This document shows positions 1 through 7,123 of a stretch of DNA of 45,574 nucleotides, piece by piece. The stretch is from Pseudomonadota bacterium (GTDB lineage: Bacteria > Pseudomonadota > Gammaproteobacteria > Burkholderiales > Burkholderiaceae_C): contig JAIUOM010000019.1 of the NCBI GenBank assembly GCA_020161215.1, forward strand, positions 1 to 45,574, written 5' to 3'. The number at the start of each line of letters is the position of its first letter. Within the stretch, counting starts at the first letter, position 1. A model generated the notes under the pieces. The model was not told the origin of the DNA. It worked only from the letters and a program-made list of their open reading frames with translations, and made no database searches. Position numbers and translations under genes: made by a program.

Positions 1-1
1 T

Positions 2-1204
2 GAAGGCTTGAATCTCCAGTTCTGCCACGTCATCGTCAACTTCGACATGCCGTGGAATCCGATGCGCATCGAGCAGCGCATCGGGCGCGTGGACCGCATC
101 GGGCAGAAGCACGTCGTGCGTGCGCTGAACTTCGTGCTGGAAGACACGGTGGAACACCGCGTGCGGCAGGTGCTGGAGGAAAAGCTCGCAGTCATTGCCG
201 AGGAGTTCGGCGTGGACAAGGCGGCGGACGTAATGGATTCGGCGGAAGTGGAGCCGGTGTTCGACGAGTTGTTCGTGCAGAGCCTGCAACACCCGGAAGC
301 CATCGAACAGAAGGCCGACAGCGTGGTGTCGCAGTTGCGTGCGACGCTGGCCGAATCGAACCGACACAGCGATTTGCTGGCCGTGCCGCACGATCTGGAT
401 GCCGACCAAGCGCGCAAGTGGCGCGACCACCCGGCGCAGTTCTGGCTGGAACGCGCCATTGTCAATGGACTGGCGGCGCGCGGCGGATCGGCCACCAAGA
501 ACGGTGATGTCTGGCGCGTTCGCTGGGCCGACGGCAGCGAGACGCCGCAGGCGTGCTTCGACGCGCGCGCGGCGGACGACCACCCGGCAGCGGAGTGGGT
601 GACGATGGAAGACCCGCGCGCGCGGGCCATCATTGGCGATGTGCCGCGTTTCGTGTCTGGGCAGCCGTTGTCGGTTGTCCGCGTAACGGGCTTGCCGGAG
701 TCGGTGAACGGCATCTGGTCGTTGTGGGAGATCGGTCTTGCCGCGCAAGGTGCGAGCCGCAAGCGATTCCTGCCGGTTTTCATCAATGACGAAGGCCGCC
801 CGTTCGTGCCTACCGCCAAGCGCGTGTGGGACTTGCTGCTGACCGAGGCCGTGGCCGTGCAGTCCGTGGCGGACGCGGAGGATTCTGCGCGTTGGTTCGA
901 TGCATCGTTCGCCGTGGCCAGCACGCAAGGCGAACCCTTGTTCGCGGCGCTGGCCGAAGAGCACCGCACGCGCATCAAGGAAGAACGGGATCGCGCCACC
1001 TACGCTTTCGAGGCGCGTTATCAGGCCATCGGGCGCATTGGCCTGCCTGCTGTGCGCGAGTTCCGCCGCCGTCGCCTGCAAGCCGAGCACGAGGCGCGCT
1101 TGGCCGCGCTGGATGACATGGAAGCCACCGTGCCCGAGTTGAATGCCGTGACGATGGTGCGGATTGACGCCAAGGCCATCAAGAACAGCGAGGCTGCGGC
1201 ATGA
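2..1204 (+). CDS. brxHII: BREX type 3 SNF2-family helicase, C-terminal part (BrxHII-like)
   Basis: The reading frame is open at the left edge, so only the last 400 residues are visible. They begin in the second RecA-like domain of an SNF2/HepA-type helicase: EGLNLQFC, then VNFDMPWNP and the arginine-finger motif QRIGRVDRIGQ (motif VI). A long C-terminal extension without a motif I recognise follows. It overlaps the start of pglZ by 4 nt (ATGA), so the two are probably translationally coupled. The order helicase-pglZ-brxA matches the distal half of type 3 BREX loci (known order brxF, brxC, pglXI, brxHII, pglZ, brxA). The helicase is required for BREX defence, but its exact role is unsettled. 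The helicase family is certain; the BrxHII name rests on the neighbours. A DISARM-type SNF2 helicase is the alternative, but PglZ plus BrxA argues against it. Confidence 0.85.
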   Translation, partial: EGLNLQFCHVIVNFDMPWNPMRIEQRIGRVDRIGQKHVVRALNFVLEDTVEHRVRQVLEEKLAVIAEEFGVDKAADVMDSAEVEPVFDELFVQSLQHPEAIEQKADSVVSQLRATLAESNRHSDLLAVPHDLDADQARKWRDHPAQFWLERAIVNGLAARGGSATKNGDVWRVRWADGSETPQACFDARAADDHPAAEWVTMEDPRARAIIGDVPRFVSGQPLSVVRVTGLPESVNGIWSLWEIGLAAQGASRKRFLPVFINDEGRPFVPTAKRVWDLLLTEAVAVQSVADAEDSARWFDASFAVASTQGEPLFAALAEEHRTRIKEERDRATYAFEARYQAIGRIGLPAVREFRRRRLQAEHEARLAALDDMEATVPELNAVTMVRIDAKAIKNSEAAA

Positions 1205-3249
1205 ACCATTTGTCCAGCCCGTGGCACCAGCGCATCCTTCAGCCTTTCACGGCTGACCTGTCCCGCTTGTGGGTGGCCTGCGATCCGGATGGCGTGTTGC
1301 TGGACGAAAAACTGCTGTCCGAACTGCGCACCCGTGGCTTCGAGGTGATGGGGTACGACGACCCGTTCGCGTTCCGGGCCGAGTTCGAGGAGCGGTATCG
1401 TGCCGCGTGGGATGCGAATGAGCCTGCACCATCACCGGCTTTGATCGTGCATCTGCGACGCGACAACGCGGACGATCTGCCGTGGGACATCCTGCATAAC
1501 GCCCGCCCTGCGGTGCGGTTGAGCTTGGCCGAACTGTTCCCCAAGTTGGCCTACGGCGCGGTGCGGCAGGTGGAGCCGGAACTGTTGGCCGTGCTGTTCG
1601 ATGCCCACCAGACCGAGTTGCAGTCGGCACGCGGCGAAAACGAATCGAAGGATTTCATCCTCGAACACGTCTATCAACTGACGCCACGCTCCATCCGCAC
1701 GCCGGTGGATTTCTGGCGTGAAGTGTTGCGCCTGCACTTCGCCAACCGTGCCTTGCCGGAGCCGTTCGCCGAGCACGTAGCGGGCATTCTGCATAGCCGT
1801 GGCTTGCTTGTCGGGCAGCCGCTAAAGGAATGGCTGTCGTCCAAGAGTTCGTTGCTGCGCGTGGTGCAGGACGCTTGGTATCGTTATCTGGAGAAATTGA
1901 AGCTGGAAGGCAGGCGTGTCGCCGAGCCTGATCCACCGTCTTTCGGCGTGGGCAAGACCAGCACGGAGATCGAAATTCCCTTCGATCACACCGACGTGCG
2001 CGCCATCATCGACTCGATGTTTCTCGACGGCAGCCTGCATCCGCTGGCCGTGTCCGGCGTTCCGGTGTCCGTACCGGGTTGGATCAAGGCAGGCATCGTT
2101 GAGGATGTGTGGTCGCAGTTCGCGCTGGTGGAAAAGAGCATTGCGGCCTTGGCTGCGGCGGTGCCGGACTCGGATGCCCCGCACAAGGCATGGGGCGACT
2201 TCGCCAAACGCTACGGCGAGATGTTGAGCCGCGTTCACGATTTGCCGGGCAAGGATGGTGGTGAACGACTGACGAATATTCGGGAGCGCATAAAAGCCGT
2301 CCAGACGCTGTCGGATGTACGATTGCAGGCGTGGGTGGCAGCCCGCCACTACGCCGACCTGATCCTGCAACCGGCGACCAAAGGCCCGGTGATGGTGCAT
2401 CACGTTCCGCGCTTCCTGCGCCAGCGCCGCAACGCGGGCGAAACCAAGGTGGCATTGCTGGTGTTCGACGGTTTGGCCTTCGACCAGTGGGTGCGGATCA
2501 GGGAACACTTGATCGCTCGCAAACAGCCGTTTGCCTTCGATGAGAACACGGCTTTCGCGTGGCTGCCCACGGTAACGTCGGTGTCGCGTCAGGCGCTGTT
2601 TTCCGGCTTGCGGCCACGCGAGTTCGAGGACTCGATAGACCACACCAGCAAGGAGGAAACCTTGTGGAAAGCGTTCTGGCAGAACGAAGGCGGCGTTGTA
2701 CCCACTGATGTGATGTACCGGCGGGCGCTGCGTCAAGTCGAGCAGCTGGATGCGCTGCAAACCGAGATCACCGACCGCAAGCCCAAGGTGCTGGGCTTGG
2801 TGATCGACGAAGTGGATGAGCGGCTGCACAAGGAACGAAGCAAAGACGACGTGGCGTTGTGGATTGGACGCTGGCTTGACGCGGGCTTTGTCGAGCGCCT
2901 GTTCGCCTTCCTGCTGGGTGAAGGGTTCAGCATTTACGTCACGGCGGATCACGGCAATGTGGATGCCGTCGGCGTCGGCAAGCCGAATCAGGGCGTGATC
3001 GCGGAAACGCGCGGCGAGCGCGTGCGGGTGTACCGCAGCGAATCCCTGCGTGCGGATTCTGCGGCGGCATATCCCGACACGGTCAGTCTGGAGATCGCTG
3101 GACTGCCCGCGAACTTCATGCCTCTATTCGCAGGCGGACGCAGTGCGTTTGTGCCCATGGGTGAACAGGTGGTGGTTCACGGCGGTGTATCGGTGGAGGA
3201 ATTAATTGTTCCTTTTGTGAAGGTTTCTCGCGTGAATGATGTGAAATGA
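1201..3249 (+). CDS. pglZ: BREX type 3 phosphatase-fold protein PglZ
   Basis: A 682-residue protein with the PglZ (alkaline phosphatase superfamily) domain in its C-terminal half. A metal-site-like segment ALLVFDGLAFDQW lies near residues 417-429, VLGLVIDEVDE is in the middle of the domain, and VTADHGNVDA near residue 580 is the conserved TADHG metal-binding motif of the superfamily. The N-terminal half (roughly 1-400) is the BREX-specific region. PglZ is the signature protein of BREX systems, which block phage replication and methylate host DNA through PglX. The ATG start overlaps the helicase stop by 4 nt, and the stop overlaps the brxA ATG by 4 nt, so the three form one transcription unit. 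The ORF is intact. Assignment to subtype 3 comes from the gene order. Confidence 0.92.
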   Translation: MNHLSSPWHQRILQPFTADLSRLWVACDPDGVLLDEKLLSELRTRGFEVMGYDDPFAFRAEFEERYRAAWDANEPAPSPALIVHLRRDNADDLPWDILHNARPAVRLSLAELFPKLAYGAVRQVEPELLAVLFDAHQTELQSARGENESKDFILEHVYQLTPRSIRTPVDFWREVLRLHFANRALPEPFAEHVAGILHSRGLLVGQPLKEWLSSKSSLLRVVQDAWYRYLEKLKLEGRRVAEPDPPSFGVGKTSTEIEIPFDHTDVRAIIDSMFLDGSLHPLAVSGVPVSVPGWIKAGIVEDVWSQFALVEKSIAALAAAVPDSDAPHKAWGDFAKRYGEMLSRVHDLPGKDGGERLTNIRERIKAVQTLSDVRLQAWVAARHYADLILQPATKGPVMVHHVPRFLRQRRNAGETKVALLVFDGLAFDQWVRIREHLIARKQPFAFDENTAFAWLPTVTSVSRQALFSGLRPREFEDSIDHTSKEETLWKAFWQNEGGVVPTDVMYRRALRQVEQLDALQTEITDRKPKVLGLVIDEVDERLHKERSKDDVALWIGRWLDAGFVERLFAFLLGEGFSIYVTADHGNVDAVGVGKPNQGVIAETRGERVRVYRSESLRADSAAAYPDTVSLEIAGLPANFMPLFAGGRSAFVPMGEQVVVHGGVSVEELIVPFVKVSRVNDVK

Positions 3250-3968
3250 ATGTTTCGGCTCCCAGAATCGGTTTTGACCGGTTCATTGCTCTGGACTGGG
3301 CGACGGCTGCGCTGAGGGTGCGCGCAGGCGTGCTGCCACTCGAAGCCATGGAGGCATCACTCGACGCCGCCGGCCTGGGCGCTGCCGCGCGTACGAAAAC
3401 ACGCACGGTGCTCAACCGCTTGTGGCTGTCCCCGCGCGCAGATCTGGTGGGCTATGCGGATCGCGGCGCGGCGCTTTTCAAGGCGCACCCCGATGCGCCG
3501 GTTACCGCCTTGCATTGGGGTATGGCGGCTGCGACCTATCCTTTTTTTGGCAAGGTAGCCGAGTTGATTGGGCGCTTGTCCGCACTGCAGGGCGATTGCG
3601 CGTCTGCGGAAATCCATCGCCGGATGAGTGAAATCTATGGCGAGCGCGAAGGCACTTATCGGATGACCAACATGGTCATTCAAAGCCAGGCGGCCTGGGG
3701 CGCGGTGGAGCGAGCAGAAAAGGGAAAGCGCGTGATTCGCCTGTCATCCACGACGGTGGGCCATGACGACCTTGTGCTGTGGTTGATCGAAGCGGCTTTG
3801 CACTATGCAGACAAGCCACTGGCGGTCTCCAGCCTGCATGCGTTGCCGGTGCTGTTTCCGTTCGACCTGACGCAACCTTTGTCCTATCTGGTGTCGAGCA
3901 GCGCGCATTTGGTTGTGCGAGCAGAAGGAACGGGGTCGCGGTATGTCGCCCTGAAAGGGTGTACTTGA
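3246..3968 (+). CDS. brxA: BREX protein BrxA (DUF1819)
   Basis: A 240-residue protein. Length, position directly after pglZ and motifs such as LNRLWLSPRADL and HWGMAAATYPFFGKV fit the BrxA/DUF1819 family, small all-helical DNA-binding proteins resembling NusB that occur in most BREX types. The ATG at 3246 lies inside the pglZ stop (ATGA), so translation is probably coupled. This is the last gene of the plus-strand BREX operon; the next gene converges from the opposite strand about 105 nt away. It contains no catalytic motif. The assignment is firm on context and reasonable on sequence; the mechanism of BrxA in defence is still poorly understood. Confidence 0.85.
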   Translation: MNVSAPRIGFDRFIALDWATAALRVRAGVLPLEAMEASLDAAGLGAAARTKTRTVLNRLWLSPRADLVGYADRGAALFKAHPDAPVTALHWGMAAATYPFFGKVAELIGRLSALQGDCASAEIHRRMSEIYGEREGTYRMTNMVIQSQAAWGAVERAEKGKRVIRLSSTTVGHDDLVLWLIEAALHYADKPLAVSSLHALPVLFPFDLTQPLSYLVSSSAHLVVRAEGTGSRYVALKGCT

Positions 3969-4028
3969 CGATCAGGGACGATTGTTTTGGTCGTGGTCGT
4001 GTCGGTTGTGCCGGGAGGTGATTTTTTC

Positions 4029-4093
4029 GGACTGCCATGGCTTAGAACGCATGGCAGTCCCACTTGGTAAGGTTTATGGCGAAGGCTCGCCAT
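4029..4093. repeat. Two adjacent inverted repeats between brxA and the recombinase
   Basis: GGACTGCCATG (4029-4039) and CATGGCAGTCC (4050-4060) form a perfect 11-bp stem with a 10-nt loop. ATGGCGA (4076-4082) and TCGCCAT (4087-4093) form a second, 7-bp stem that overlaps the last codons of the recombinase. Neither is followed by a T-run on either strand, so they are not standard intrinsic terminators. They sit between two convergent operons and may still stop transcription, or may be recombinase or replication-protein sites. Confidence 0.5.
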
Positions 4094-5120
4094 GCCTTTT
4101 TCTACATGGCCCTCGGCTGCGTGGCTTTACGGGGCGTTCAGCCTCAATTCGCAGCGGACGAAGGCGTTGGCCCTTGCTGGCCTGACCAGCCGTGCCATAG
4201 ACGCGCCGGGTTGCAGCGCTCAGATGCCCCAATCCACGGCTTGTGGCATCGTCATCGACGTTGGCTTTGAGGTCGGCGGCAAACTGGTGACGGAAGCTGT
4301 ATGCCGTGACAGTGTGCTTGTGTTTAGGCCACAGGCTGTGTGCCAGGCGGCGTATCTCCACCGTGAGGTTGATGGCACTGCGGACTTGTGCAAACACGTG
4401 GGGTTCTTCTTGGGAGCTGAGCAACTTGTTGACGACGCCAACCAGGGGATGAGGGTCGTCTGCGTTGTAGCTGATCGTCCGCAGCGGTTGGCCTTGTGCC
4501 GCCTTGACCTTTGCCCCGCATATTTGGAAGTGGATCACGTGTTTTCCCGTTCCTTCATCCTTGCCTCGCCAGATCTGTATGCCATTGGCCAGTTCGCTGG
4601 GACGGCATCCAGTGAGGGTCAGGACGATCAAGGCAAACAAATACCGCCCACCTGCAGCACGTTTGCAAAGGGCGGTACGCCAGTTCGCTGGTAGTCCAGC
4701 CAACGACTGACGTTTGCTGCGGCGTTTGGCTCGCTGGGCTGTCATGCCTTCTTGCCGTAGGCGCTGCAGCGTTTGTAGGCGCCGCAGATGCTGCACTAGA
4801 CGCAGATGCAAAATTTCTGGTGCAGGTATGGAGGGCAGGCTCAGCTGTCGTTTCAGCTGTGTATTTTGCTCATTGAGAAAGTACCCCAATGCCGCCAAAC
4901 GCTTGCGAAATGTGGAGACGCTGGAGGTGGACTGGACTGCAGAGTACAAGCCTCCTTCGACGCGCTTGGCGTGCTCAAGGAGTTGTTTGCCTTGCCGTGT
5001 GTATTCAGCCTGAGTTTTCGCTGAGGCATCCAGGGCGGTGGTGCTAGGTGAACGCATGGCATCCAGAATCGCCTGGCAACGCATCGCCAACTCTTGCAGC
5101 TTTAAATGTAGATCGCTCAT
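4074..5120 (-). CDS. Tyrosine recombinase (phage-type integrase) of a plasmid-like integrative element
   Basis: A 348-residue protein with the C-terminal catalytic fold of tyrosine recombinases. Box I arginine is R173 in TLTGCRPSEL. A candidate beta-hairpin lysine lies at 204-206. Box II is YSFRHQF with R277-H278, where the usual first His is Tyr274. The box III region is GLGHLSAATRRVYG, with H299 and probable nucleophile Y308. The N-terminal region (1-140) is basic and helical and probably binds arm or core sites. I start it at 5120, not at the upstream in-frame codon at 5174, because GGGAGG sits just before this ATG and the ATG overlaps the repA stop by 4 nt. It is the last gene of the AlpA-RepA-Int unit. 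The likely target is the tRNA-Pro gene about 2 kb away; this is inference. Confidence 0.85.
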   Translation of the reverse strand: MSDLHLKLQELAMRCQAILDAMRSPSTTALDASAKTQAEYTRQGKQLLEHAKRVEGGLYSAVQSTSSVSTFRKRLAALGYFLNEQNTQLKRQLSLPSIPAPEILHLRLVQHLRRLQTLQRLRQEGMTAQRAKRRSKRQSLAGLPANWRTALCKRAAGGRYLFALIVLTLTGCRPSELANGIQIWRGKDEGTGKHVIHFQICGAKVKAAQGQPLRTISYNADDPHPLVGVVNKLLSSQEEPHVFAQVRSAINLTVEIRRLAHSLWPKHKHTVTAYSFRHQFAADLKANVDDDATSRGLGHLSAATRRVYGTAGQASKGQRLRPLRIEAERPVKPRSRGPCRKRHGEPSP

Positions 5121-6046
5121 GCTGCCTCCCCATCCTTTGATGCGCGGTGTGCCACAGCGTGAGGTTCCTGGCATACCTGCCAGGTTTTTGGTGGTACAGG
5201 CGGCGCTGATTGGTGCAGCTCGATGCCACCGCGTTTGACATAGAGCCTGGCGGCTGGATAGACGATAAGAACCTTGGTCAATGCGCGTTTGAAGCTGTAG
5301 CAGAAGTCACCATGTCCGTGCTTGCCTTGGTATTCGTGGCCGAACTGGCCTTTGAGCGTATGCCAGGGCAGCCACAGTGGTCGGTGGTTGAGCCGGTGCA
5401 GGCGATGTGCCAGCCAGACGTAGATATCAAGCGCCAATGCTGATCCGCGAAGGGCATGCAAGGCCCGCACGTCAAGCGGAACGGAATGGTGTACCAGCTC
5501 ATCAAAAAAGCCGGGATCCAGCATGAGTGTTCCAGGCCAAGTTGAACGTCTCTTGTGATTGGCAGGGAGCCATGCGTCGATACGTTTGATGGCGGTTTCA
5601 TTGACGGTGCGCCCGTGAAAGCCCATCTGTAGCCGGCATACAGCCAATGCATGCAACTGGTCTCGCAATGTGGAAAACCAGTGCCCCTGTGTGTCGTACC
5701 CCAGCATCCTGAGGAATTCAGATGCGTTTCGGCCAATAAAAATTTCAGGGCTGTTTGAGCGCTTGGCGAGTGTTGATATCCAGATCAATGCGAGGCGAGG
5801 CACTACCCCGTGAGGGATGGGCTGAAAAATTGGACGCCCATCCCCAATGTCTATGGCTCCAGCTTGAACGTACAACCACCCGTCTCCTGCCTGCCGAAGA
5901 AATTCCCGGGCCAGAGTTGGACGTCTCGGGAGACCCAGTGAGCACAAGAGTGAGTGATTGAATGCCAGGTCGTCACCGGAGGGCGAGGCAGCGCGTACTT
6001 GCTCGCCGCGAGAGAGCAATTTATCCAGCGTCTTCACTGCTGTCAT
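5117..6046 (-). CDS. Plasmid RepA-family replication protein (RPA_C type)
   Basis: A 309-residue protein resembling the 'plasmid encoded RepA' family found on broad-host-range proteobacterial plasmids. Recognisable blocks are the Pro-rich beta region FQPIPHGVVPRLALIWIST (about 74-92), the segment IGRNASEFLRMLGYDT (104-119), the helix LALDIYVWLAHRLHR (204-218) and a C-terminal winged-helix-like part ending at YVKRGGIELH. The family binds iterons and initiates replication. Here it sits between an AlpA-like gene and a recombinase with 4-nt overlaps on both sides, so it may support transient replication of an excised element. The ATG at 6046 is preceded by GGGGGC. No partition genes are visible. 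It could also be a decayed plasmid remnant, although the frame is intact. Confidence 0.75.
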   Translation of the reverse strand: MTAVKTLDKLLSRGEQVRAASPSGDDLAFNHSLLCSLGLPRRPTLAREFLRQAGDGWLYVQAGAIDIGDGRPIFQPIPHGVVPRLALIWISTLAKRSNSPEIFIGRNASEFLRMLGYDTQGHWFSTLRDQLHALAVCRLQMGFHGRTVNETAIKRIDAWLPANHKRRSTWPGTLMLDPGFFDELVHHSVPLDVRALHALRGSALALDIYVWLAHRLHRLNHRPLWLPWHTLKGQFGHEYQGKHGHGDFCYSFKRALTKVLIVYPAARLYVKRGGIELHQSAPPVPPKTWQVCQEPHAVAHRASKDGEAA

Positions 6047-6393
6047 TTTTCGCCCCCGGCACGATGCTGAGCGGGGACATTGCGCTGCTGCCAGCGAGCG
6101 CGGGCAAGTTGCTCAATCTTGGTGGGGCGCCCTCTTGGCCGTTTGGGCGGTGGCGGCTCGACCGGTCGGTTGGATTCCATCCACGCCAGAACCTCGTGTT
6201 CCCACCAACACAAACGTCGGCTACCAGGGAGCTTGAAAGGGGGAGGGATCAGATGCTGATACTTCTTGTTTGTCGCGCAAGTCCTGATTGTGGTCTCGGC
6301 CTTGCCGATCAGTGCGGATGTCTCTTCAATGTGGATGCGCCGGGGGATGCCGCTGCTCGGAGCGGCTGATTGCTTGATCATCTTCTTCACCAT
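6043..6393 (-). CDS. AlpA-like helix-turn-helix protein with AT-hook-like tail
   Basis: I place the start at 6393, giving 116 residues; an ATG at 6381 preceded by AAGAAG is equally possible. An in-frame extension to 6546 lacks a ribosome binding site and would overlap the neighbouring membrane-protein gene. The core has the MerR/AlpA-type pattern: IHIEETSALIGKAETTIRT (a helix-turn-helix picking up the target), then a segment ending RRLCWWEHEVLAWMES, which matches the 'R-x-W...EV..W' wing of AlpA/Xis-like proteins. The tail KRPRGRPTK is an AT-hook core (RGRP). Such proteins act as excisionases or activators of integrase genes. The stop overlaps the repA start by 4 nt, which supports a role in controlling replication and excision of the element. 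Confidence 0.72.
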   Translation of the reverse strand: MVKKMIKQSAAPSSGIPRRIHIEETSALIGKAETTIRTCATNKKYQHLIPPPFKLPGSRRLCWWEHEVLAWMESNRPVEPPPPKRPRGRPTKIEQLARARWQQRNVPAQHRAGGEK

Positions 6394-6452
6394 CGCAAAA
6401 GCGTTGGGCGACAGAGTCGCCTTTGCAGCGCAAGACTGCGCTGCGCACAAGT

Positions 6453-6827
6453 TCAGCGATGGAAGGCTCGGGGAGGTGGGGTTACCCGAAGAAGATGGGC
6501 CGAGGAAAACCTGGAAATCAGGACGATTGGCCGGAGATGCACGCATCCAGGAGAAGGCGCTTTTTGTCTGCGCATTAGCTCGTCATGCGCGGGAATCCAC
6601 ATTGCGATCATCACCGCAAAGATGCCGACAATGCTCCCAAGCACGCCTATTGCCAGTGCATGAGTGAGCAATGCACCTATGACGCCACCCGAGAACGAAG
6701 GTATCAGCCACATAAGCACCGTCAAGATCACGGCGCCGACACCGCAACGAACAGCCGTATCCATCCCTGCGTTTCGGCATTCTTTGAGAGCCTCCACAGA
6801 GGTAAGGGTGACTGAGTTGATATGCAT
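6453..6827 (-). CDS. Small two-helix membrane protein, unknown function
   Basis: A 124-residue ORF starting at an ATG at 6827 (two codons fewer than the alternative upstream region offers, but with no clear Shine-Dalgarno). Residues about 29-51 (GVGAVILTVLMWLIPSF) and 54-78 (LTHALAIGVLGSIVGIFAVM) are strongly hydrophobic with Gly spacing, suggesting a helical hairpin in the inner membrane. The segment HDELMRRQK after the second helix is charged and probably cytoplasmic. The last 35 residues look less structured. It reads in the same direction as the AlpA-RepA-recombinase unit and ends 60 nt before it, so it may be the first gene of that operon. I do not recognise the family. It could be a spurious ORF, but its clean hydrophobic pattern argues for a real gene. 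Confidence 0.45.
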   Translation of the reverse strand: MHINSVTLTSVEALKECRNAGMDTAVRCGVGAVILTVLMWLIPSFSGGVIGALLTHALAIGVLGSIVGIFAVMIAMWIPAHDELMRRQKAPSPGCVHLRPIVLISRFSSAHLLRVTPPPRAFHR

Positions 6828-6838
6828 GACTGTGTATA

Positions 6839-6867
6839 ACACTAACGTGCACTTGGCTGCTTGTCAA
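6839..6867 (-). promoter_or_regulatory. Possible promoter of the element operon
   Basis: On the minus strand TTGACA (6867-6862) is followed after 17 bp by TAGTGT (6844-6839). The -35 box is a full consensus match and the -10 box is weak. Transcription would start a few nt before the ATG at 6827, giving a very short leader. It would drive the small membrane gene and possibly alpA-repA-int. Confidence 0.35.
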
Positions 6868-6919
6868 AGGCGCAGTTGTGCTGCGTGAAGCAACTGCATT
6901 CACGCTGATGCGGAATTCT

Positions 6920-6952
6920 GGGACAAATTTGGGACAACGACGGGACAAATTT
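6920..6952. repeat. Three tandem 11-bp repeats (GGGACAAATTT type) next to tRNA-Pro
   Basis: Units at 6920-6930 (GGGACAAATTT), 6931-6941 (GGGACAACGAC) and 6942-6952 (GGGACAAATTT). The outer two are identical and the middle one shares the first seven bases. The 11-bp period places them on one face of the helix. They lie about 80 bp inside the 3' end of the tRNA. They are good candidates for recombinase arm-type or AlpA sites, or for RepA iterons. Confidence 0.65.
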
Positions 6953-6984
6953 ACTCTTTATCGCCATGAATGACGATTCAAAGC

Positions 6985-7019
6985 AAAAAGCCCAAGTACT
7001 TGATGCGCTTGGGCTTTTT
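6985..7019 (-). terminator. Intrinsic terminator downstream of tRNA-Pro
   Basis: AAAAAGCCCAAG (6985-6996) and CTTGGGCTTTTT (7008-7019) form a 12-bp stem with an 11-nt loop. Read on the minus strand it gives a GC-containing hairpin ending in five T, directly after the tRNA 3' end. Confidence 0.85.
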
Positions 7020-7030
7020 CTGTGGTGTCC

Positions 7031-7107
7031 TGGTCGGGGTGAGAGGATTCGAACCTCCGGCCTCTACGTCCCGAACGTAGCGCTCTACCAGGCTAAGCTA
7101 CACCCCG
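7031..7107 (-). tRNA. tRNA-Pro (anticodon CGG)
   Basis: On the minus strand the acceptor strands CGGGGTG and CACCCCG pair. The anticodon arm is CTACG-TTCGGGA-CGTAG, giving anticodon CGG (codon CCG, proline). The T-arm contains GGTTCGAATCC. CCA is encoded, at 7033-7031. The length is 77 nt including CCA. The 3' end faces the accessory island, the usual arrangement when an integrative element has used a tRNA 3' end as attachment site and restored it. Confidence 0.95.
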
Positions 7108-7123
7108 ATGCAGCCTGCCGCGG

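Noticed and set aside
1822-2952. 376-codon minus-strand frame opposite pglZ
   Set aside because: Shadow of pglZ with no recognisable domain and no ribosome binding site; PglZ on the plus strand explains the open frame.
4029-4060. Classical intrinsic terminator for brxA
   Set aside because: The 11-bp stem is perfect but no T-run follows on either strand; listed as an inverted repeat instead.
4092-4694. 200-codon plus-strand frame opposite the recombinase
   Set aside because: No family features; the minus strand carries the catalytic motifs of a tyrosine recombinase.
6394-6546. N-terminal extension of the AlpA-like gene to 6546
   Set aside because: No ribosome binding site before 6546; it would overlap the small membrane gene, and the added residues look like random Ser/Pro-rich sequence.
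6900-6960. CRISPR array
   Set aside because: The repeats are 11 bp with no spacers, and no cas genes are present.
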